A stretch of 17,295 nucleotides of DNA from Phoronis ovalis (lineage: Eukaryota > Phoronida > Phoronidae), in contig JAOXYB010004457.1 of the NCBI GenBank assembly GCA_028565635.1, positions 1 to 17,295 on the forward strand, given 5' to 3'. The notes beneath the pieces are model-generated. The model saw nothing but the letters and a program-made list of their open reading frames with translations, did not search any database and had not been told where the DNA came from. This document shows positions 9,709-17,105 of this stretch, one piece after another. Both the position numbers and the translations under genes were made by a program. The stretch's first letter is position 1. Each line of letters opens with the position of its first letter.

Positions 9709-12207
9709 CTAATGTGTTCGTCTAATGTGTGATTTAAGATTGTCACTGCGACAAAATCTCATTCCACAGCTGTGGCATTCATGTGGTTTATCACCCGTGT
9801 GCGTCATAATATGAGTCTTAAGATTATCAAATCGAGCAAATTTCTTCCCACAAGTTTCACATTCATATGGTTTATCACCAGTATGTGTTCTTTTGTGAAC
9901 ATTAAGATTTCCTTTTTGAGCAAAACGTTTCCCACACTTACTGCATACAAATGGTTTTTCTGCAACATGTATTAGCGCATGCTTACGCAGGGCTTGCATA
10001 TGCTTAAATTTTGACCCACATATTTCGCACTGACATGGTCGTTCATTGCTGTGTGTTGTCTCATGCATTTTCAACTTAGAAGGTTTACAAAATCTTTTCC
10101 CACATTTCTTGCACTCATGTGGTTTATATCCGGCATGTATATGCAAGTGTCGACGATATGCACTATTCTCCGTAAATTTCTTTTCACAAACTTTACATTC
10201 GTACGGTCTTTCTCCTGTATGTCTTCTCATGTGAATTTCCAAAGAACTATTATAAATAAAGCATTTCCCACAAGTGGTACATTCGTGAGGCTTGTTCCCA
10301 GTATGATATTTCATATGGGTCCTAAAGCTTGAACTAGAAGAAAATTTCTTTTCACAGATGTCACACTTGAAAAGCTTAATCCCCCTATGAATATACATAT
10401 GCTCCATGAAGTGATGTCTTCGTTTAATTACTTTACCACAGATTTCACACTGATACCCTCTTTTTTCTCCATGCAACTTTAAATGTTCAGAAAACAATTT
10501 CTCATCTTTGAAATAATGTCCACATTTTGAACATCGATGCAAATTGGTTTTGGAACGTTTTTTAAAGCGTATCATACTTTTGGAATTCTGCTGAATTTTT
10601 AAAGGCTGATTCATACCATCACCAGTTTGTTCTAACGAGCAATCCTGTACCAATTCTGTTTCCTGTTTAATGTTAGTCTTGATACTACATTCAGCGGCAT
10701 TTTCCAATGTTTTCTGCTCTAATCCAGGTTCCTGTTTAATTTTTCTCCTGGTACTACATTCAGAGGCATTTTCCAATGTTTTCAGTTGTGTCTTTTCATC
10801 TGCTTCAAAATGTTGACAAACATTATTTAAATCTTTTCCACATTTGTCTAATTTCAACAAAGATGGTTTATATACATCACAAACAACATTGTCTATTATG
10901 TCTGTTAGTTTTGCTCTGTGACTGTCTTCAAGCGTTGTTTCAGAACTTTGATTTATTTTAATGCTTGTACCTGAAGTGGCAAGGCCTGCTGATCCTAAAC
11001 TTGCACTAAACTGCTTGGATTCAATAGGGCAAATAGTTGTTTCAGTGACATAATTGCAGGTATTTTCAGTTGTATCTTCATGTGAGTTAACATGTTCACC
11101 AAATAATTTAATGTTTACAAAAAGTTCTCCACAATCCGTGCATTCATATAGTTTTTGTAATCTTACCACTGGTTGGTACATGTTTCTTTTCTCCAAAAAA
11201 TCAAAGTCTGTTTCACTGTACCCAGCATTGTACACACAATGACTGCTATCAGGTATTACTTTCATACAGGGCTTATTATTTCTGGTTACTTCATTTTGCC
11301 CTGAAGAGTTAATACTGTTTATTTCTGGATCATACTTCTCTGTTTTGCACAAAACTGAAGCTAACTGAAATCTACATTCAGTAACATTTCCCAATGAGGG
11401 TTTATATGCATCACAAACAACATTGTCTATTATGTCTGTTAGTTTTGTCCTGTGGCTGTCTTTAAGGGTTGTTTCAGAACTTTGATTTATTTTAATGCTT
11501 GTACCTGAATTTGCAAGGCCTGCTGATCCTAAACTTGCACTAAACTGCCTGGATTCAATAGGGCAAATAGTTGTTTCAGTACCATAATTGCAGGTATTTT
11601 CGGTTGTATCTTCATGTGCATTAACATGTTCACCAAATAATTTAATGTTTACAAAAAGTTCTCCACAATCCGTGCATTCATATAGTTTCTGTAATCTTAC
11701 AACTGGTTGATACATGTTTCTTTTCCCCAAAAAATCAAAGTCTGTTTCACTGTACCCAGCACTGTACAGACAATGACTACTATCAGCTACTACTTCATAC
11801 TTTACTGTTTTGCACAAAATTGAAGTTAACTGAGGTTTACATTCCGTAACATTTTCCAATGAGGGTTTATATGCATCAAAAATGACACTGTCTATTACGT
11901 CTCTTAGTTTTGTTCTGTGACTGTCTTCAAGAGTTGTTCCTGAAGCCACAAGATCTGCTGGTTCTAAACCACCAAAGTCTCCTTTATTGTACACACAATG
12001 ACTATTATCACTTGCTACTTTCAAGTATGCGTGATTATTTATATTTACTTCATTTTGCCCTGAAGAGTTAATATTGTTTACTTCTGGATCATACTTTTCT
12101 GTTTTGCACAAAATTGAAGTTAACCGAGATCTACACTCGGAAACATTTTCCAGTGAGATTAAACAGCTGGCTTCCTCAACACTTTCAACTGCATTGCAAT
12201 CATACAT
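9709..12207 (-). CDS. C2H2 zinc-finger protein, 832 aa, coding region in a single exon
   Basis: This is a probable nuclear DNA-binding transcription factor. Residues 557-832 are ten consecutive C2H2 fingers in 28-residue steps with C-x2-C-x12-H-x3-H spacing (the last has H-x4-H). Several are joined by canonical linkers (HTGERP, HTGDKP); others are altered (HRGIKL, HAGYKP, HSNERP, HVAEKP). Two more fingers (residues 176-198 and 354-376) lie inside a three-unit internal repeat (18-448). Residues 476-521 hold two 23-residue repeats, each with an IKQE sumoylation-type motif. I see no KRAB, SCAN, BTB or ZAD domain. The start is ATG at 12207 (G at -3). The frame is open a little further up, to 12237, but only with a TTG and an in-frame TGA beyond. 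The gene has no clear ortholog name; such genes multiply in a lineage-specific way. Confidence 0.9.
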   Translation of the reverse strand: MYDCNAVESVEEASCLISLENVSECRSRLTSILCKTEKYDPEVNNINSSGQNEVNINNHAYLKVASDNSHCVYNKGDFGGLEPADLVASGTTLEDSHRTKLRDVIDSVIFDAYKPSLENVTECKPQLTSILCKTVKYEVVADSSHCLYSAGYSETDFDFLGKRNMYQPVVRLQKLYECTDCGELFVNIKLFGEHVNAHEDTTENTCNYGTETTICPIESRQFSASLGSAGLANSGTSIKINQSSETTLKDSHRTKLTDIIDNVVCDAYKPSLGNVTECRFQLASVLCKTEKYDPEINSINSSGQNEVTRNNKPCMKVIPDSSHCVYNAGYSETDFDFLEKRNMYQPVVRLQKLYECTDCGELFVNIKLFGEHVNSHEDTTENTCNYVTETTICPIESKQFSASLGSAGLATSGTSIKINQSSETTLEDSHRAKLTDIIDNVVCDVYKPSLLKLDKCGKDLNNVCQHFEADEKTQLKTLENASECSTRRKIKQEPGLEQKTLENAAECSIKTNIKQETELVQDCSLEQTGDGMNQPLKIQQNSKSMIRFKKRSKTNLHRCSKCGHYFKDEKLFSEHLKLHGEKRGYQCEICGKVIKRRHHFMEHMYIHRGIKLFKCDICEKKFSSSSSFRTHMKYHTGNKPHECTTCGKCFIYNSSLEIHMRRHTGERPYECKVCEKKFTENSAYRRHLHIHAGYKPHECKKCGKRFCKPSKLKMHETTHSNERPCQCEICGSKFKHMQALRKHALIHVAEKPFVCSKCGKRFAQKGNLNVHKRTHTGDKPYECETCGKKFARFDNLKTHIMTHTGDKPHECHSCGMRFCRSDNLKSHIRRTH
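9712..10539 (-). other. Ten-finger C2H2 array of the zinc-finger gene
   Basis: There are ten intact fingers with no missing cysteine or histidine. Recognition-helix residues differ between fingers (for example RRHHFMEH, SSSSFRTH, YNSSLEIH, QKGNLNVH, RFDNLKTH, RSDNLKSH), so a long specific DNA target is likely. The last two helices both contain DNLK and may read similar triplets. Confidence 0.9.
10645..10782 (-). repeat. Two in-frame 69-bp repeats with SUMO-type motifs
   Basis: Two successive 23-residue segments begin KTLENASECS and KTLENAAECS and contain RKIKQEPG and TNIKQETE. I-K-Q-E fits the sumoylation consensus (hydrophobic-K-x-E). The head LENxxEC also opens the larger repeat units upstream, which suggests a shared origin. 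Confidence 0.8.
10864..12156 (-). repeat. Three-unit in-frame tandem duplication inside the zinc-finger exon
   Basis: In transcript order the units are a = 12156-11863 (98 codons), b = 11862-11398 (155 codons) and c = 11397-10864 (178 codons). All begin SL-x-NV-x-EC and end with DxYKP. Units b and c share long near-identical stretches, including the segment with a C2H2 finger and ETDFDFL. Unit a lacks the finger segment but has the DPEVNNINSSGQNEV segment, which b lacks and c retains. All length differences keep the frame, so selection has maintained coding. The high b/c identity points to a recent duplication or gene conversion. Confidence 0.9.
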
Positions 12208-12508
12208 CTCTAAAATGTGCTGTGCTTCGTTATTCAATTCATGTCATATGACAATAGACCTTTGTTATTTGCTAATGTCTTCACAATTGTTTTAGCAAAG
12301 TCAAATTTGTTCGTTTTGCAAAATAATATCAGTTTTATCTCTTACAGTTTTTGTCTCCATTGCATATATAATTCTTGATAATATATGATTTGCAAAGCAC
12401 ATAGATATGAGTCGTCAGCAGTTCACCATACAAACTTATAAAACCATATAAATATGCTTTCTTTGCTGTTTGCTGAAGGTAAATGTTTGAAGAAAGTCGT
12501 TTCAGATG
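12208..12508 (-). promoter_or_regulatory. Probable uORF-rich 5' leader of the zinc-finger gene
   Basis: A strong splice acceptor (TTTTTTATTTTTAG|CATC, exon starting at 12508) suggests that the coding exon begins here and that the leader continues in an upstream exon. The leader contains several short upstream frames: one of 33 codons (12402-12301), four- and two-codon ones further up, and ATG-ACA-TGA and ATG-AAT-TGA within about 45 bp of the main start. Such leaders normally lower translation. The leader border itself is inferred. Confidence 0.45.
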
Positions 12509-12998
12509 CTAAAAATAAAAAACAAAATGAATATAAATTATGTAATTAAAACAATATTTTATGAAGGGCAAAAAAGGGTCGATTGAGCTTTTTTAATATA
12601 GTTAGCTGGTTTATGACTATAAATTTCCAGTTGAGTGCCCTTGCACTGATGCCAAACTCTTAGCTATCCAGGGCTGCCTATAACATGTATTGATTATCAC
12701 ATATTATATTTTCCCCATTAAACATCCATCTAAAAAAATTTAAAAATCATTTTATACTGAAAATGACCCAAATCCTTGAACACTCACCAACAGTTTGTCT
12801 AGCATGGACAATTTACGAGTGACACACATCAAGTTTGTTGAGTTCATTGGGTCCTTTGATCCTCAGTGAAAACTAGTCGAGGGTGAGAATTCAACAAACG
12901 TGGCGAGTGTCTTTCATAAAGTGTCCTAATCCAGCATACATGACCCCAGTATGGTAGCCATTAAGGTCATGCGTTTCTCCTACCTCAGACTAGCTGCA
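12509..12998. other. Probable 5' intron or flank of the zinc-finger gene
   Basis: There is no coding exon. The only structure seen is the imperfect inverted repeat at 12806-12926. The stretch is AT-rich until the MITE copy at 13007. Confidence 0.4.
12806..12926. repeat. Imperfect inverted repeat, arms of about 40 bp
   Basis: The left arm (12806-12850; GGACA, then GAGTGACAC, then GTTTGTTGAGTTC) pairs with the right arm (about 12887-12926; GAATTCAACAAAC, then GAGTGTC, then TGTCC). The best core is 12 of 13 bases: GTTTGTTGAGTTC against GAATTCAACAAAC. It may be a relic fold-back transposon. No target duplication was found. Confidence 0.5.
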
Positions 12999-13006
12999 TT
13001 TTGAGC

Positions 13007-13370
13007 CCAGGGGGTACTCGAGTTATTTTTTGGTGAGAGTGTGCAGCCCAGTTGAAAATTTTGGATTTGGATTGAATACTTGTTTCTGCATTTTGTTGGA
13101 TTGCTACTCACTGGTTAGAGCAAATAATCTGAATTAATTTTAGGTTTGTATCCATAAAGAGAATTGGAATTTGGTTTGTATCAGTCAATTGCGTAAAAAT
13201 GAATTGCTACTCAAATATTTTAGATTGCTACCGTTACATTTCACAAAATTTGGATTACTACTTTCATATTTCAAAAAATTTGGATCGAGTTTGCTACCAC
13301 AAGCCAAAATTTTGGATTGGGTTGGACGGCACATCCCCGTAGTCAAAAAACCATGAATGCCCTCCCAGGA
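13007..13370 (-). mobile_element. hAT-like MITE, copy 2 (inverted)
   Basis: This 364-bp copy of the family at 8304-8687 is in opposite orientation. The left end CCAGGGGGTACTCGAG is well preserved; the right end is eroded (CCATGAATGCCCTCCC instead of CCTTGAGTACCCCCCC). The flanks TTTTGAGC (12999-13006) and CTTTGAGG (13371-13378) match at 6 of 8 bases, a possible old target duplication. The internal word appears as GGATT or variants at 13063, 13069, 13098, 13131, 13166, 13201, 13222, 13252, 13282 and 13314, mostly 29-35 bp apart. This is the most diverged of the three copies. Confidence 0.8.
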
Positions 13371-13378
13371 CTTTGAGG

Positions 13379-14058
13379 ACTACCCTTCGCCTGTACAATA
13401 CCATAATATCTATTCGATTTTGTGTGACATATGACTGGATTCACATAAATTTTCTACAAATCCGTTGTCAAGACACTAACTTGGGACTGATAAACGCTGA
13501 AAAAATGAACACAACAGTGTGCACAGCTAGTTCTGGAGATATTCAAAAACAAAATATTGAGAGAAATTGATATTGACTAGAAGCAACTAATGACCCTACA
13601 AGACTTCAGCCTTAACTGTACCCCAACCGGCGTTAGGAAACTTTGTTGTAACTACAACTATTAAAGCTGCAGGCTGCCATAGTAAGGACTAAAACTGCCA
13701 TGCTAAATGAACTAGTGGTGATATGCCTAAGGAATTAGGTGTGTATTTATTTATTTTGCCTTCTTTAGTCTCGTTAGCAATTTCAGTGCACATGCTCTGA
13801 TCACCCACAGAGCCCAGATGTAGAAACAAAATATAACAAAGATCAGACATGACATATTACATAAATTACTACAGAAGGTAAAGTTTGATGGTACCCTACT
13901 AGCTATACTATAGGATACTAAGAGATTTGTGCTGAGTGACAATACATTTTTCTAGGGTATACAGAGACAGATCTAGAATTCTGGAGACCACAATGAAGCC
14001 AAAGATTGATTAGACTGAAAAAATATGATATAAAAATAAATATTGAATTACAATCAAT
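13379..14058. other. Intergenic or intronic stretch, nothing recognised
   Basis: Two short open frames (13373-13570 plus, 13751-13942 minus) have no family features and no supporting splice context. No repeat or RNA gene is seen. Confidence 0.4.
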
Positions 14059-14230
14059 GGCAGTCATCACGGTCACCTGGCGAGAAAGTGTAGTTATAAT
14101 ATATGGTATACTATTTCATACGTAATTTATATAGATTACATAGATTACACCGTATGCGTATGGATAGTATACCATATATTATTTATTTAAAAATATAACG
14201 TTTCTCCCCATGTGACCGTGGCTACATGCC
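14059..14230. mobile_element. Fold-back (palindromic) MITE-like element
   Basis: The left arm (14059-14123) begins GGCAGTCATCACGGTCACCT and runs to AATATATGGTATACTAT. The right arm (14157-14230) is its imperfect reverse complement, from ATAGTATACCATATATT to GTGACCGTGG and ATGCC. The arms are about 65-74 bp with a spacer of about 33 bp, so nearly the whole element can fold into one hairpin. No coding capacity and no unambiguous target duplication. The superfamily is unknown. Confidence 0.75.
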
Positions 14231-15177
14231 TATAACAGTATAAGTATAATCAGTACGAACAAATACGATGCCAAGTTACACAAGCAGACAATGATGTATA
14301 AAACGATTTAGGTGCACGTTCAAATATTGTATGTGATAATCAGTGAGCAGCCCTGATGTAACTAAAATAATAAAGTTGGCCCTATCAACGCGTAAACAGT
14401 ACGCATACCATCGGTTCGACTCCGGGCAGTTTCAACTCCACACTCTTGCCGCCATCTTCCAAAGCGTCATCTGGTGGTGATCTAGACGTGAAACTTTGAC
14501 CCAAACCATGTAATCATGCGCATGCGCTACAAATTCTACAAGTTTGTTCAAGTTTGCCTGGTGCTCGGCTGTATATTGAGCAGTTATGCCCCTATTGTGT
14601 CTCATCGTATCATAAACCTGAACAGCGCCATCGCTGCTTATAAATTAATTCTGCGCAGTGTTGGCAATTATATATGGGAAAGGTGGGCCGATAAATTTAA
14701 AGGGAGGGTGTCAGAAAACTTGAGACATATCTCCTATAAACAAATTAAAGGGAGGACCAACAATGTTTATTAAATTTGTACATCTGCTAGACAGGGATCA
14801 AAGAAAGTTTAACTCTTCGTGCCGGTCTTCGTGCTGAGATCTATTAAAATTGAAGTGTATAGAACTACTTATTTTTGCCATAAGACCCGCCGAATCTAAA
14901 ACAAATCTGGGGAGAACCCCAGATCCCCACCAGAAATAAGCAAACTTGAATATGCCATTCCGGCTTGAGAATAAACAGCCAGTCCTATTTTGCTTTAAAA
15001 TATTAAATTGTATACCAATTCCCATGTTGACTATTTTAATTATCTAAAGAGTTTGCAAATATACTCACGCACGCTGTCGAGAAGCAAGTATCCCTTATAC
15101 GGGCAAGTACACTGAATAATGATAGATAAACTATTCGTGAACTATAGGCGCCTGCCAGTGGTTTTAGCAAAGTCCAG
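14231..15177. other. Mixed flank with a promoter-like patch, no gene assigned
   Basis: The part around 14395-14530 is less AT-rich, with several CpGs, and holds the YY1-like motif listed separately. It could be the first exon or promoter of the zinc-finger gene, but no donor is convincing. An 85-codon plus-strand frame (14516-14773) and a 75-codon minus-strand frame (14798-15025) have no domain that I recognise. An 8-bp stem with a 4-base loop lies at 14905-14924. Confidence 0.35.
14448..14458 (-). promoter_or_regulatory. Exact YY1-type motif, candidate promoter of the zinc-finger gene
   Basis: The plus strand reads GCCGCCATCTT, which is AAGATGGCGGC on the minus strand, an exact match to the core YY1 motif often found at animal transcription starts. 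It lies about 2.2 kb upstream of the zinc-finger start codon, in the correct orientation, within a CpG-richer patch. The ATG in it opens only an eight-codon frame, so any exon here would be untranslated. Confidence 0.35.
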
Positions 15178-15185
15178 GGTTGCAC

Positions 15186-15586
15186 TCCAGGGGGGGGTTA
15201 CTCAAGGTTTTTGACTACTGGGAACCCAATTCAAAATTTTAGCTTGTGGTAGCAATCCCAATCCAAATTTTTTGAAATTTTAGGGTAGCAATCCAAATTT
15301 TGTGAAATATAAGGATAGTAATCCAAAATTTTAAGATATTTGAATATAGCAATCCATTTTGACGCAAACTGACTGATACAAACCAAATTCCAACTTTTAT
15401 TTATGGATACAAACCTGAAATTAATCCAAATTATTTGCTGTAAGCAGTGGGTAGCAATCCAAATTGTTGAATATCTTTACAGTACTGAGCAATCCAAAAA
15501 ATACAGTAAGAAGTACACAATCCAAATCCAAAATTTTCTCAACTGGGCTGCACACCACATCAAAAAATAACTTGAGTACCCCCGGT
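15186..15586 (+). mobile_element. hAT-like MITE, copy 3
   Basis: This 401-bp copy has the same orientation as copy 1 and is closely similar along its length, including the block TTAATCCAAATTATTTGCTG. It is flanked by an exact 8-bp target duplication, GGTTGCAC (15178-15185 and 15587-15594). Its ends read CAGGGGGGGTTACTCAAGG and CTTGAGTACCCCCGGT. The interior repeats the AATCC word like the other copies. It is non-coding; the 60-codon minus-strand frame inside is incidental. Confidence 0.87.
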
Positions 15587-15594
15587 GGTTGCAC

Positions 15595-16371
15595 ACTTAG
15601 CAATTGTAAAAAATTGACGTACTGACTTCAAGTTGACAGCTGACCACATTTTAGTATGTCCGATCTCCTCCCAACTGAGTCCATACCTCAAGCAAATTTG
15701 GCACCTTTAACTCAAAGCGTTCAATGCACCTGCTGTGCAACCTAATGACCAGCTAAAGTCTGCTTTACTATTTTATGTCGTAGGTGTTTGATCCCATATC
15801 ACCGAAAAAAAAACATCTCCAGTAGTTTTTGTAATATTAAAGTGAAAACAATAATCCAACCATTTTTAATTGGTGAAAATTAGAATTTTCTAATGAAAGT
15901 TTTTTGTTGAAAACTATTTTTTCAATACCTCATGTTGAACGTCCGCCCCATCATGGCGACTGTGAGCCTCCTGGTGTCGGTTGTTTAGATGTAGTAAATG
16001 AACCAATGTAACAGCCGTTTATGTATTAAAACTTTTCTGATATGATGAGGTACATGATGCATATACGGTATGGCAAGAGTTTCATAAGGGACGAATCTTG
16101 TCATCTTGAATTGTGATATGCCGTCAGATCGGGTATGGATACGCGCATATACCAACCTTTTTCTTGTCTTGTTTGTATTAGATTTGTATATGGTTTTATA
16201 ACGAAATACAGGTTTAAAGTGATTTTTGATAACTTAGTTGTGATTGTCAAGAGTTAGAAATGTTTAACATAGATGAAAAACAATTAAAGTCACTTTTTAT
16301 TATCAATGTATACAATTTAATACTCTCAGCAAAGCATTAATTTATAGTAGATAACAGACTGTTACTGATTT
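15595..16371. other. Non-coding stretch, nothing firm
   Basis: This is AT-rich sequence with a small GC-richer patch at about 15940-15985 that has an ATG in a partly YY1-like context (CATCATGGCGAC at 15949-15960), opening a frame of only 11 codons. It could be a first exon of a plus-strand gene outside the window, but no good donor is seen. Confidence 0.35.
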
Positions 16372-16735
16372 TTACTGATTATAAACATCGTCACAATCAT
16401 CACCTTTGTCGTCATCACTATTGTCGTCATCGTCCTCAATATTTCTAATAAATGGTTCTGTCAAATTTCGTTCTATCCATTCCGTAAAACTGACAGAAGT
16501 CATTTTAGATCTTTAAAAGAAAAAAAAAATGGTTGTATTTATACTCTCCCAATCTCTCTGTGTTATGCGATTTAGAGATTCGTTGCACAGTAATTAATTG
16601 GATGTCTTTAAATTTGAAGGAAGCGTTATTTCGTGCTACGTAACCTTTTGCGTTTGTCCATATCAATTCGATGGGTTTGTTCATGCAGTGATCGGACGTG
16701 GAGTTTCTTCTACGAACTGAAAGGAATAGAAAATA
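16372..16735 (-). pseudogene. Decayed C-terminus of a DDE (Tc1/mariner-superfamily) transposase
   Basis: Three blocks in order on the minus strand match the C-terminal part of a family of animal DDE transposase-like proteins. Block 1 (from about 16690): HCMNKPIELIW, then KGYVARNNASFKFKDI, resembling the family's HC-x-NPIELIW-x-KG-VA-N-FK. Block 2, in another frame: LNRITQRDWESI. Block 3 (16503-16372): TEWIERNLTEPFI followed by an acidic tail, IEDDDDNSDDDKGDD, like the EPxIINxxDDDS tails of the family. The last catalytic acidic residue normally lies near block 1 in the NPIE motif; the earlier catalytic residues and DNA-binding domain are absent. At least one frameshift, and an A/T tract replacing the part between blocks 2 and 3, show that it is dead. 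A spliced host gene derived from a transposase is less likely, but a TTTTTCTTTTAAAG acceptor-like site before block 3 keeps it open. Confidence 0.6.
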
Positions 16736-16759
16736 TCGTCTGAGATGAAACAAAATTAA

Positions 16760-17105
16760 GTGTTTTACGATTGACGATTAACAGAAATAATTAAAAACAA
16801 AATTTGAAACATTCTCTTTTGTAACATTATTCACTGTTTACTGTACTATTTAATATAACTGCTTGGGTATAGATGATTGCTGAAATGAACATCAAGCATT
16901 TATTATGAGTTAATGCGAAATGAAGTACGTTACATTGTTATACTGTATGTCACATCAAGTTATATTCATTTTAATTTGTTACGTGTTTTAAATGTTTACC
17001 TCTTTATCAGACCCACCTAACCAACGTAGACTCGAACCGTCAATCCGCATTCGCTGACCTGTTTACTACCATTCGCACCCATTTTCCGGGTCTGGCACCG
17101 ATATT
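16760..17105. other. AT-rich stretch, nothing recognised
   Basis: No coding exon or repeat is seen. A tRNA B-box-like word occurs at about 17030-17040 on the minus strand, but no tRNA cloverleaf can be folded around it. Confidence 0.35.

Noticed and set aside
12208-12237. Ten-residue N-terminal extension of the zinc-finger reading frame
   Set aside because: The frame here opens with TTG, not ATG, and has an in-frame TGA just above; initiation at the ATG at 12207, with G at -3, is more likely.
9772-12295. Several plus-strand frames of 60-93 codons opposite the zinc-finger gene
   Set aside because: They are antisense shadows of the repetitive finger coding sequence, with biased Cys/Phe/His content.
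13171-13356. Plus-strand frame inside the MITE region
   Set aside because: It lies wholly within MITE copy 2 and reflects its repeated word, not a protein.
14395-14440. tRNA-like GGTTCGACTCC (B-box) word
   Set aside because: It matches the RNA polymerase III B-box, but no A-box, acceptor stem or anticodon arm can be placed upstream.
14516-14773. 85-codon plus-strand reading frame with a hydrophobic N-terminal stretch
   Set aside because: No recognisable domain, no supporting splice context, and it ends in AT-rich repeat-like sequence; it is probably a random frame.
8304-15586. CRISPR-like array from regularly spaced short words
   Set aside because: The words are only 5-12 bp, degenerate, inside transposon ends, and in an animal genome; the spacing comes from the element's own structure.
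15953-15988. ATG in GC-richer context opening an 11-codon frame (possible first exon of a plus-strand gene)
   Set aside because: There is no convincing donor site and no downstream exon in the window.
17020-17095. Possible tRNA or tRNA-derived SINE on the minus strand (GGTTCGAGTCT)
   Set aside because: The T-arm bases do not pair and no cloverleaf forms; a single 11-base word is not enough.
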